Shown: positions 34,201 to 44,260 of the stretch, in pieces | Position numbering within the stretch: position 1 is the stretch's first letter | Layout of the letters: the number at the start of each line of letters is the position of its first letter | NCBI RefSeq assembly: GCF_000002595.2 | Contig: NC_057019.1 | Coordinates: 7,525,922-7,589,921 of the forward strand | From: Chlamydomonas reinhardtii | Taxonomy: Eukaryota > Chlorophyta > Chlorophyceae > Chlamydomonadales > Chlamydomonadaceae | Direction of reading: 5' to 3' | DNA length: 64,000 nt | The notes under the pieces: generated by a model | What the model was told of the DNA's origin: nothing | The model's database searches: none | The model's input: only the letters and a program-made list of their open reading frames with translations | Made by a program: the position numbers and the translations under genes

Positions 34201-37200
34201 GCTCGGAGCCAGCAGCACGTTAGAGGCCCACAGCCCAGCTGCCAGCGCCGGCGCCTCACGCCCCGCGGGGACTGCCCAGCCCCAGCCCCAACTGCCGTCT
34301 GCAGCCGCCGCTGGCCTGGTGCGCCTGAGGAGTGTCAACGAGCACTCCATCCTGGAGGAGCAGCTGCCCACCGGTGGACCCGAGCAAGCACAGCAGCGGC
34401 ATCAGGACACGTCGCAAGCAGCGCTCTCAACAACTGGTGCTGCTGCTGGTGGGGCGGGGGAGGAACGGCTGCCGGTCACGCCGCGTGGGACGCAGAGCGC
34501 CGCGCTGCCCCGGCTACAGCCGCGCTCGGCACAGACCTGGGACCAGCTGCAGCTACAGCAGCTACAGCAGCAGCACCGGCAGCTACAGCTACAGCACCGG
34601 CAGCCGCATAGCCAGGGGCGGCAGCTGCAGGAGCAGGAGCGCGCGCTGCAGGGGGCCGGCAGCGCTCGTGTCGCCTCCAGCGGCCAGCTGCCCAGCGGGG
34701 CCGTGCTCAGCTCCTACCTGCACCACCCCCACCACCCCCACCACCCCCCGCAGCCGGTGCAGGACCCCCGGACCCGCATCCAGCCCGTGCTGAGGACGCT
34801 GCTGGGCGGCGCACTGGCGGGCACCAGCGCCCCGCGTGAGAGCCAGCCGCCCCTCTCCTCGGCATTCACCCGCCGCAGCGCCGCTCGGAGTGAGTACACC
34901 ACCGCTGCGGCTCTGTCCACTGCTGCGTTCGCGCGCAGGTCCAAGTGCAGCGGTGCGTCCACCTCTGGACTGCTGCGTGTGGGCAGCGGTGGAGGGCACG
35001 CGGTCTCTGATGCGGGCGCCAGCGGCGGGCTCCCTGCAGCGCTGTGGCTGGGGCGGCCCGCTGGCGGCGGAGGCGGCGGAGGCGGCGGAGGCGGAGGCGG
35101 CGCCTTGCACATGTCCGGCCACCTGCGGCCGCTCAGCCCGAGGGTGCTGCTGACGGCGCGTGGCAGCAGGAGCACCCTCGCCGGGGGCGGAGGGGCGCTG
35201 GCTACTGCAGTGGGCACCGCCGAGGCAGGCCTGGGGCTGGACGGCGACGTGCCCACCAGCGCCAGCACCGCCACCTACACCGGCGGCGCCCTCAGCAGTG
35301 TGCTGCCCCGGTGGTCCGGGCCCTCCCTGGCCGACATACCCACCGACCCAGCCGCCTTCATGCCGCCCGCCCGCCAGAGGCAGCACCAGCAGCAGCTACG
35401 GCAACCGCAACAGCGGCGGTCGGGCACAGATCCTCCAGGCGTTGGCAACGGCAGCGGCAGCGTTCTCCGCACAGGCCCCGCTTCCATGGTCGCACTTGCA
35501 TCACCAGTGCCGCCGCCTGCTGCTGCCGGTGGCCTCGGGGGAGCTCCAGCTGTGCTGGGCTCCGCGCCTGGCTCCTATCACTCCCGTGCGGGCGTGCGGC
35601 GGCAGCAGGGCGCCCTGTTGATGACCTCCACCTACACCGCCGGCCCCAGCTGCAGCCAGTCCAATGCAGCCATGCTAGGCACCGGCATGGGTATCAGCCC
35701 CGACGCGGCTGGCAGAGCGGCCGCGGCCACGGCCGGTATGCCCCCAGCTGCTTACGGCGGCGGCCCCTCTCTGGCTGCGGCGGCCACGTTTGCTGGACCC
35801 GGCGCTGCGGGTCTCCAAGGCGGCGGCGGCGGCGGCGTGCGCTGGCATGAGGTGGTGGTGAAGCCGGTGCCGGATCCCATGAGCGGCGAGCGGCTGCTGC
35901 TGGTGGTGCAGACGGACGTGACGTGCCAGGTGCGGGCGGAGGAGCTGCTGGGGCGGGTGCTGGAGGCGGAGCACCGGCTGCTGGCGGACGTGTTCCCGCG
36001 GCACGTGGTGGCGCACATGACGGCGGCCCGGAACCTGGACGTGGAGGCGCGGCAGGCGGGGCTGCTGCTGCTGCGGCACATCCAGGACCCGCGGGCGCTG
36101 GCCACCAGCCACACATGCATCACCATCCTGTTTGCGGGTGCGTGACAGGCCGGGCGGCGGGCAGGGCGGGTGGGGGGCTAAGGAGGTGTGTGATAGGTCT
36201 GGCGGGCAGGGCAACGACCGACCTGGTGACGTGGGTGACCTGGCGCGCACGTGCCCTATGCACTCGTGTCCTGTGCCAACGCGCTCGCCCCTAGCAACCG
36301 CCTACACGCCGCCCGCCTACACCCCCCTACACGCACGCGCGCACACACACACACCGCACTTCGTTTCTTGTCTATTTAACACGCACCGCACAGACATCAA
36401 GGGCTTCACGGAGATGAGCAAGGAGGTGTCTGCGGCCGAGGTCATGTCCTTCCTGGTGAGCGACCGCGACCTGCCAGTGCGCCCAGTCTCCCCCCCCCCC
36501 CTGTACGCACAACACCACACCTGCTGTCTACCTCGCTACCCTTCTCTGTACCAATCCTTGCAATGCCCCCCGCACTCTGCCTCCTCCTCCTGGATCGTGG
36601 GAGCAAAGCTCTTGACCCTAGGCGTGTTGCATGTCGCTCCCTTTGCTCCTTGTCACCCTCCTTGCCCGTTGTGACCGTTTGGCTCCCTGCCACCCCCGCC
36701 GGCCCCCCACTGCTTCTGCCCTCCCAGAACGACCTGTACACGCGCTTCGACAGCCTGACAGACGTGTACGGCGTGTACAAGGTGGAGACCATCGGCGACT
36801 GCTACATGGTGGCGGGCGGCCTGGTGGCGCGCGACGAGGACGGCTTCGGCGCGGTGCGGCGTCACGGCGACACCGACCCCCTGCACGCCATGCGGGTGGT
36901 GTCGTTTGGGCGCGCCATGCTGGAGGAGGCGGCCAAGGTGGCGCTGCCGGGCACCGGGCAGCCGGTCCGCATGCGCGTGGGCGTCCACAGCGGCCCCGCC
37001 ACCAGCGGGGTGGTGGGGCAGAAGATGCCGCGCTTCTGCTTGTTCGGCGACACGGTCAACACCGCGTCGCGCATGGTGCGTGGGCGTGTGACTGGTTTAC
37101 ACAATGGTCAGTTGGGTGCTGGTGTCTTGGCATAACAGCGCTGACTGAACATTGCACTACTGCTCCCGCTGCTGCGTGGTTCCGCTGCCCCGCAGGAGTC

Positions 37201-38274
37201 CACGGGGCGGCCCGGCTGCATCCACATCTCGGCCGCCACTCGCAGCCTGCTGCCGCGCGGCGAGGACGAGGCGAGCTGGGTGCCCACCGGCGGCGTCGAG
37301 GTACGTAGGATGTGAACGGGCACCGTGTGCGTGCGTGTCTTTCCCTCAGCCCACCACCAAGCTTCAAGGCCCGCCGCTCACGCTGCTGACGCCCATAGCA
37401 TACCGGTAGTTGAAGCCTCCCTCACTTTCCCCGGCCTCCCTCCCACGCATCCACTTCATCCCTGCAGGTCAAGGGCAAGGGCGTGCTGAGCTCCTTCATC
37501 TGGTGCGCGCACTCGGCCGACGCCAGCAAGCGCCGCCGCCACCGCAAGCAGCGCGCCCAGCTGCTCGCCACGCTGCCCAGCTCGCGGGAGGAGGCGGACG
37601 CGGCGGCACGCGCGGCGGCCGCAGCCGGGGGCACCGCCGGAGCCGCCGCCAGCACCTCGGGTAGCAACGCGGTGGACGCCGCACTGGTGGCCGCTCGCGG
37701 TAGCGTTGACAGCTGCCTCAGCGGCAAGGTGGCGAGCATGCCGCCGCATCGGAACCACACACACACGACAGCAGGCGCCAAGCCCGCTGCTGCTGCCCTG
37801 CTGACCTCCATGACGCAGCACCCGCAGCTTCCGACGGCTTCTGCCGGTGGGGCTGGGCACCCGCAGCCGCTGGGCGGCAGTGGCGCAAGCAGTCCCGGCG
37901 GCACGCTCTCGTCCTTGCCGTCGCCCTCCTTCCCCAGCAGCTTCACGACATCACAGGGGCTGCTGGCGGCGACACCGGTGGCTGCACCGGTCGCGGCGGC
38001 GGACCGCAAGGCTGCTGCTGCTGGGGCTGCCGGCGGGGCTGCGGGAGCCGCGGCCGCCGCCAGCACCGCCGCTACTGCTGCCGCTACTACAACCGCGGTC
38101 GGCACGCGGCTCATCAACGCCGCCGCCGCTGGGTCGCGGGCTGCTCGGCCCTCGCCATTAAAGGCGGTGCTCACACGGTCGCGCCTGTCCGCAAACGTGC
38201 GGGCCGCAGACCAGGCCGCCGCAGCGGCGGCGGCGGACGGAGCCGCCACCGCCACCGACGCTCCCTTGGGCTAG
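28208..38274 (+). CDS. Soluble-type class III guanylate cyclase with PAS-like segment and giant disordered insert
   Basis: Ten exons give 2686 aa: 28208-28507, 28742-28903, 29038-29273, 29512-29908, 30140-31895, 32250-36137, 36394-36455, 36728-37075, 37196-37300, 37468-38274. Residues ~222-250 ([18 protein letters not shown], then [13 protein letters not shown]) form the PAS-like segment common in volvocine cyclases. Residues ~366-2170 are Ala/Ser/Gly/Gln-rich and disordered, encoded mainly by exons of 1.76 and 3.89 kb. The catalytic domain (~2175-2420) has both metal Asp residues (D2247 in [10 protein letters not shown]2291 in ETIGDCYMV), guanine-selecting E2287 and C2371 ([13 protein letters not shown]), and transition-state N2378 and R2382. 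All key residues are intact, so conversion of GTP to cGMP is predicted. No membrane span is seen. The tail after 2420 is basic, then Ala-rich. The start ATG is the first in the conserved frame, but upstream exons are possible: the preceding in-frame codons read GGLP and no stop separates them from a possible acceptor. Confidence 0.85.
29459..29511 (+). repeat. (CACTG)n / (CACCG)n tract forming a 3' splice site
   Basis: Tandem GCACC and then GCACT pentamers run straight into the CTGCAG acceptor of the cyclase exon at 29512, so the repeat itself supplies the splice acceptor region and several near-identical upstream motifs. Confidence 0.8.
31919..31999 (+). repeat. Intronic ACCCTG minisatellite
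   Basis: Mixed units of ACCCTGA, ACTCTGA and CTGTACC are repeated about a dozen times, in the cyclase intron at 31896-32249. Related ACCCTG words continue sparsely to about 32120. Confidence 0.75.
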
Positions 38275-41074
38275 CGATCGGCGTGCTGCTGAGGCCGACT
38301 GCTGGAGCGGCTTCAACACGCGCGCACCAGCGGCGGGTGCAGTCACACTTACAGTATAGTCCGCCTGAGCCCGCCTGTTTGTAGTCGATTGTGTTGTTAC
38401 AAGTCGGGAGGCCACAGACACAAACGTCGCCCATTGTTCGCATGGGAATTGTAGCGCTATCTGTCATGATTGAGGAATGCTCTCATCAGACTGACGGGCT
38501 TGCGTGGTTCACGCCGGAAAATGCGTGCCAAGCGTATTGTGTCAAGTGTATATGTTCGGTTTCGGTTCACAGACGTACTGCGGTGGACATGCAGTGAAGC
38601 TGATTGTGCATGCGCGCCGCACGTGACTCGCATTGAGTGATTGCCACACAATTGCATGCATGGCAGGGGCTTCACAGCGTGCACCAGAAGGAAAGATCTG
38701 TTTCCTTCTCAACAATGCGTTCATTTGTGCGAGCTGTCACCCTACTGCATGCGGCTTGGGCTGATGGCATCAAACTTCTCAAGCTGTCTCAAGCAACTCA
38801 TAATCTTGCTCATAATGTTGGTTGCTGCTTAGCATAACGTACACAAGTACGCAATGGGTGTCATTTAGGGCAAACAACAATGAACGATGCATGCAGTGGG
38901 TAAAGGCGTATATTTGATGCAAGCTTGCGACTGAGTTGAGTGGCATCGGCTGCGCATTTCTAGCAACTGACTCATGTAGCATGGTTTCTCGGTAATGCGC
39001 GGTGCACATGCAGCAAGCAACAACCAGCCTTCCGCCACCGGGGAATGTGCTGCTTGAACCTGTTCCGCACGCTACTTTATGTGTGTCCCGTTAAATCGCA
39101 AGCTCAGTGCGTGCGTGGCCGCGGCTTGACTAGATGCACCTGCAACCTATCTCATGGCATAGATACAGGAGAGATACTGCGTCCTTGCTTAGTCGTGCTT
39201 AGTCCAATCGTTTGGGTAGAAACCCCATTCTATTTAGCTAGCCACTAGCGCATGCTAAGTTGGTTGCTTCGAGCCTGCCTGCATCTGTGAGTTTACGTCC
39301 GTGTCCTGTTTGGCAAGGGGCATGTGTTGGGAACGCACATGCAGACAGGCAGCTGGAGGGTTGCACTGTGTTGCTGATTGATGCAGCATGCAGTATTAAG
39401 ACGATGGTTGGGGGTGATGCCATGAGAGTTTGGTGTTACGCCAATGCGGTTTGGCAGTGTTGCACTCGAGCATTGGATGTTATCTGCAGGAGCGCCAGTT
39501 GCTGAGCTCTTTCTGGAATTGAATAACAGGGACTAGGATAGTCACTGCTCGGCAGTTGGAGGAGATGAGTGCGGCTTGAGCTGCGACAGTAGTGAGCTGG
39601 CGCCCAATCCCCCATAGCCACCACTGTCAGGGAAGCACCACAGCGGTGTGGGGCGCATTTGTTGCAGGCGCCAGATAGACAGTACCGGGCCGGGCTGCCA
39701 CGACCCGCACGAGGAGCCAGCAGTGAAGGCGGCGTGCGTGCGGCCACGGGCATGGCCTAGCTATGTGCGGGCTATGTAAGCACATTGCGCTGCGTGCAGT
39801 GTGCAAGGGTGCTGGGGGCCGTCAGCGGTCGCCAGGGGTGCCCCTGACGGCCCCTGATTGCCGTGGCGCACGTGTGGGCGGTATGCAGGCGGGCGGTATG
39901 TAGGCCATGACTCACAAGTCAGGGCGTGGATGAAGGGAGCCGACGAATGGGGGTGGGGGAGGTTTAGTCACCATTACCCGCTTGCTACCGAATGCAGGCT
40001 TCACCGCTATGGCCGCCAGTTCCCGATCCGGCCCGTTCAGCGCCTCCACGATCAGATGGAACTGGTGGTGGTAGAAGCGGACTGCCGCGGACAGCGCCGC
40101 CTCCTTGGTGCCGTCGACGCCAGCCAGTTGGAGCCAACTACTTGTGTGCATGACCTAGCTATTAGGGATTTCGTCGGCAGTTTCGTGCGGCCAGGGTGAC
40201 AGGCACACAGAAAGTTGCACGCCAACTGCAGGTCTCAAGGGTTCCTTAGAGTGGGACTGAGGACTTTAAATGCACTAATTGTTGAAGGCTTGCGTAGTGT
40301 GCGTACACGTCAATTGCCGCTGCGTGTGATGTCAAATGCAACCACGCCGTTGCTCTGGAATACTACGAGATGCAATACGCGTGTGAGCTTGCGTGTGAGA
40401 GCGCGGCGGCTTGCGCGGAGGACCCAAGTAACCGGTGTGGCCCGTGTCTGGCCGAGTCTGCTGTTTCGGGGAGGATTAGCTCGTCTGCCCTCTGCCCGGC
40501 ATCACTGGAATTCAAAGTGGCGTCTTGCCTGACTGTGCGTGATGCCCAAACAGCGCGTGGAGCCATCCAACCACATTCCGGACAGCACATCCCAGTGGGC
40601 TGCTGGCGACATAAAAGCCGGCAGGGGTGGAAGCTGCACACCACGGTGGCTGTTTGGCAGTAGTGGGACCGGCCCGGACCAGCCTAAGGCCAACGGCGAC
40701 TCACACAGGTCGTGGGAACATGCACGGACACCAAGACAGACACAGAACGTTTCGCGGGAACCGCGGAAACCAGATAATCCGCAATGAGTATGCCGTGCAT
40801 CAACATGACTTCCTATCCTGTCGAACTCCTTGAAACATTGCATTTAGGCCCCCCGCGTCTGCTCCCAGCCTAACTCCTCCTAGTCATCTCAACACGGAGC
40901 TCCGGCACTCCAGCCTTCACCAAACCAAACACTGTCATTCCCGCTGCGACCGGCCTCTGCCTGCTGCTCCCAATCGCCGTCGCCCGGGCCGCCTGCGCCG
41001 CCGCCCGCGGCGTGCGCTGCTGCCGCCGGCTGCTGGGGCTGCAATGGCGGCGCCCGGCGGCAGCTCCGCCGCGG
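38275..41074. other. Intergenic region between convergent genes, with one coding-like island
   Basis: It contains the 3' flanks of the cyclase gene (plus) and of the 41075-43170 gene (minus). Most of 38300-39800 is of lower GC and shows nothing recognisable. A GC3-rich open stretch on the minus strand at about 39950-40141 looks coding (listed separately). Nothing supportable was seen from 40200 to 41074. Confidence 0.5.
39950..40141 (-). other. Isolated coding-like island of ~60 codons, unknown origin
   Basis: The minus-strand frame reads as a plausible protein segment (WLQLAGVDGTKEAALSAAVR, RFYHHQFHLIVEALNG, then ELAAIAVKPAFGSKR) with codon use like the real exons nearby. An AG acceptor-like site precedes it and GT donor-like sites follow it. 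No partner exon was found on either side, so it may be a gene relic, a transposed exon fragment or an unmodelled gene. Confidence 0.3.
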
Positions 41075-43170
41075 CTACGGTGCCGACAGCGGTCCGCTGA
41101 GGCCGCAGCTGCCCAGGCCCAGGCGACTGACGGCTGCGGCTGCGGTCAGGGAGGGTGAAGGGGAGGGCGAGGCGCCCAGTTGTGGGTCGGTGAGGAGCAT
41201 CAGGCCGCCCGGGCAGACGCCGCCGCCACTGCCGCCGCCACCCAGCATGCCGCCAGTGCTTGCCACCACTCGGGGCCCGCCGCGAGCACAGCTGGCGGCG
41301 CCGGCCAGTTGGGCTGCGCTCTGCCCCTCCTGTCCCCGACCAGCACTGGTGGGAGGTGCGGTGCAGGTGCAACTGGGGTCACTCCGATCTGCGCCCTGCC
41401 CTACGAAGCTGCCGTCACCCCCTGCCGCGCACCCGCCGGCGCCTTGCAGCGCCTCTCCAGCCAGGTCGGCGCTGACGGAGCTGCTGGGCTGCTGCTGCTG
41501 TGCGGGTGGCAGTGCCGCAGGGCCGCAGCAGGCCGCTGCCTCGGGCCCACTGCCACTCATGCCGGCGGCCGCCGCCCCGTGCACCTCCCCGGCTGCTGCT
41601 GCTGCTGCTGCCTCACGAGGCTGATGGCAGTGGGCGGCGATGTGGGCCGTGTGGGGCAGCGGCTGGTGGCCGCCGTGGGACCAGCTGCCACTGCCACTGC
41701 CAGTCCGGCGGCCGGCGCCGTCTGCAGCTGCGCCACCCACGCCCAGCCCAAGCCCCAGCCCAAGGACCGGCCGCGGTGCCGCAGCGGACGCGCTAGCCTG
41801 CCTCAGGCTCGCCGGCGGCAGCAGCAGGGGTCCGTTGCAGCTGCTGCTGACGCCGCTGCAGCGGCCGCCTGCCACCGACAGCAGCGCGGCGGCGGCATCG
41901 GCGGCGCTGGTCGGGCAGGAGTGCCGCACGGACTCGGGTGACAGCCGCTGGCGGCGGGGTCGCGACTGCAGGGTCCCCTGGTGGTGGACCGCTGCGGTGG
42001 TGGTGGTGACGGTGGTGGTGGTGGTGGTGGTGGTTGAGGTCAGGGGCAGCACTGCCACCGCCGTGATCGCAGTCGCCACCGCGACCACCGACTGGGCGTC
42101 CTCGCACTCCAGCCCCTGACGCGGCTGCAGTGTGTACCGCTGATGCACGTGCTGCTGCTGCTGGCCCTGATCAGCAAGCGCCGAGGGGCGGCAGCTGACC
42201 CCGCTGCTGCTCCCACTGGTGCAGACCGGCGCCTCCGCCCCCACTCCCGCTCCAGCCCCCGCCTGTTCCGCCGCCCTGCGGCTGGCCGCCAGCTGCTGCT
42301 GCAGGCTGGAGGCGGTCCACACCGTGTACACACGCGTGTAGGCCTCCTGCGGGGGCGGGGGCGGGGGGGGGGGCAGGTAGGTAGGTAGATAGGCGCAGGC
42401 ATGGGCAGGGGTCGGCGGAAGGCGGCGGAGGGCTGGTGGGGGTGACCGCAGCATGGCGAATCAGGGCGCATACGGTACGGTATGGGGACTGCGGAATGTT
42501 GGGTGATGTCATCTACAAAGGCCAAGGGTGGGGGTACCGGCAGTTTGTTCCCATGCCAAAGAAACCAAGACCCAGAACCAGCCCACAGAGCGCATGGGGA
42601 TCAGTTCATGTGCAGCTGTGGACCCACCAGCAGCTCCACAGGGGGCTGCGTCCCCATCGCGGCGCCGTGCGCGCCGCCGCCGCGCTCCGGCTCGCCGCAG
42701 TGCAGCATCACAATGTCGTCGCCCCCCTCGCCCCCCTCGTCCCCCTCGTCCCCCTCGCCGTCGTAGCGGGCATGCCGCTCACTGCTGCCACCGGCGCCCT
42801 CTGACCCGGCGCCCTGGCAGCGGAGTGTGGTAAGGAGCGTGCAGCGGGGCAGGGGGCATTCGGGTGGGGGTGGGGATGTTGCAGGGGGGGAGTGCGGAGG
42901 GGGGCAAGTGGAGTCTGACCCTGTGTGGTGACATGTGACATGTGTTAATTATCTGCACATTCAGCTGGATGGAAAGCACGTGTTGGAAAGACAGCTTTTG
43001 AATGCGGGCTGAACGCATTCTCCCGCGCACCAACAACAGCCTACCTGCACAGCTACTGCTTCAAAGGCGTCATTATCACGCACGTGAAATGACTTCTGAT
43101 TTGCTGGCTCAAGCTGCCGTGAGGGTAGGGGCCTGCGTGCGCTCAATTTGGTGACCAACTGCCCAGACAT
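41075..43170 (-). CDS. Hypothetical 527-aa low-complexity protein, three exons
   Basis: Exons 43170-43045, 42813-42628 and 42346-41075 join in phase 0 at good splice sites (CAG/GTAGGC, CTG/GTGGGT). The first encodes a basic N-terminus from MSGQLVTKLSARRPLP. The second is Gly/Glu/Asp-rich and contains DDIVMLHCGEPERGGG. The third opens with EAYTRVYTVWTASSLQQQLA and continues as Ala/Ser/Gly/Gln-rich sequence with a Thr run encoded by GGT repeats (near 42000-42035) and a Gly-Leu stretch. I do not recognise the protein; most of it is probably disordered. A regulatory or scaffold role would be a guess. The first exon is assigned only from splice-site quality and phase. Confidence 0.45.
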
Positions 43171-43585
43171 TCCACACTGCGCTAGCCCTATTGGCCACCG
43201 TCCTCTTACCTTTGGCTTGCCTCGCTAAACCATGTGCCTGCAACTGCAAGGCCAGTGCTGACAAGTGCTCCAAGTGCGAGGTCAGAGAGAATGGCTGAGA
43301 GCATTCTCGGTGCTTTCAATGCAAGGCAAGACGCATGGCATTAGTACGAAACTTCAACAATATCCCTGTGTTTAATTGAGTGCATGCTCGTTAGGACTTT
43401 GGGCGTCAAAATTGTTCGTCCCCTGTTTCTTTTCTCCCAGCAATTGCACGCTCGCTCAACTGCCAACGCACAACTACGTACAATTAAGTGGCGTTTCTAT
43501 ACCAGCACCGTCTAACCAGCAGAGGCGGGCGGTCAAGAAATTGTGCCCGTACGTCGGCCTGCATTTCCAGCTGCACACAGCCATA
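43171..43585. other. Short intergenic stretch
   Basis: About 415 bp of moderate GC between the start of the 41075-43170 gene and the post-stop ORF of the F-box gene. I see no exon; it must include the promoter of the downstream gene. Confidence 0.5.
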
Positions 43586-44260
43586 TTACCCAAGGCTAAT
43601 CACAGCTCCCGCCAGTGCAAAAGCAAACATCAACACCAACATATAAATCAAAGCCAGTGGACCCAGAGCGCTAATCAAGAGCGGCAGCAGCCACGCCTGC
43701 GCCGCAAGCCAGCCCCGTGCAGCCCCCGCCGCCGCCCCGCACGCGCCATTACTCGCGGCAACGTGGCAGGCAGCCGAGCCACCCAGCAGTGCAGCGGCGT
43801 CACAAGCCGCCGGGTGCACTACAACCTCAGCCGCTGTGCTCAGCGCCTCCGGCACGTCGGCGCCGGACGGTTGCAGCGGTGGCGCCCACAGCAGCAGCTG
43901 CGGCGGCAGTAGCGCCAGCAGCACACGCCGCAGTAGCAGCACCAGCGCCCCGCCCAGCCGGACCGCCAGCCGCAGCAGCGCCGCCGGCAGGGCCAGCTGA
44001 GGCGCCGCCGCCGCGGGCGCCAGCGGCTCGCCCCACGCCGCCCACGCCGCCACTGACGCCAGCGCCGCAATCACCGCCGCGCTGGCCACCAGCCGCCGCA
44101 CCGGGCCGCCAGCCGCGGCCGCTGCTGCTGCTGCCGCTGCCGCCGCTGCGGCTCCCGCCTGCACTGCCGCGGTGCCGGGCGGCGGCACCACGCGCACCAG
44201 CCGCAGCCCGACGCCCCAGGCCCGCAGCAGCAGCAGCCGCCAGCCGCCTGCCAGCACCAG
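43586..44260 (-). other. In-frame ORF after the F-box gene stop, with predicted membrane helices
   Basis: Directly after the TGA at 44263-44261 the same frame stays open for about 224 codons to a TAA at about 43588-43586. It has no ATG until near its end, so it is unlikely to be a separate gene. It encodes three strongly hydrophobic segments, the last being ALIYMLVLMFAFALAGAVIS in sequence of lower GC where the other frames are less protein-like. It could be an alternative or true C-terminus of the F-box protein reached by a short intron (about 44248-44295, 48 bp, phase 1, GTGTGG...GGCAG), by stop read-through, or by chance. Confidence 0.35.

Noticed and set aside
40215-40843. Overlapping ORFs of 80-113 codons on both strands
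   Set aside because: No splice-compatible neighbours, mixed codon use and no recognisable sequence.
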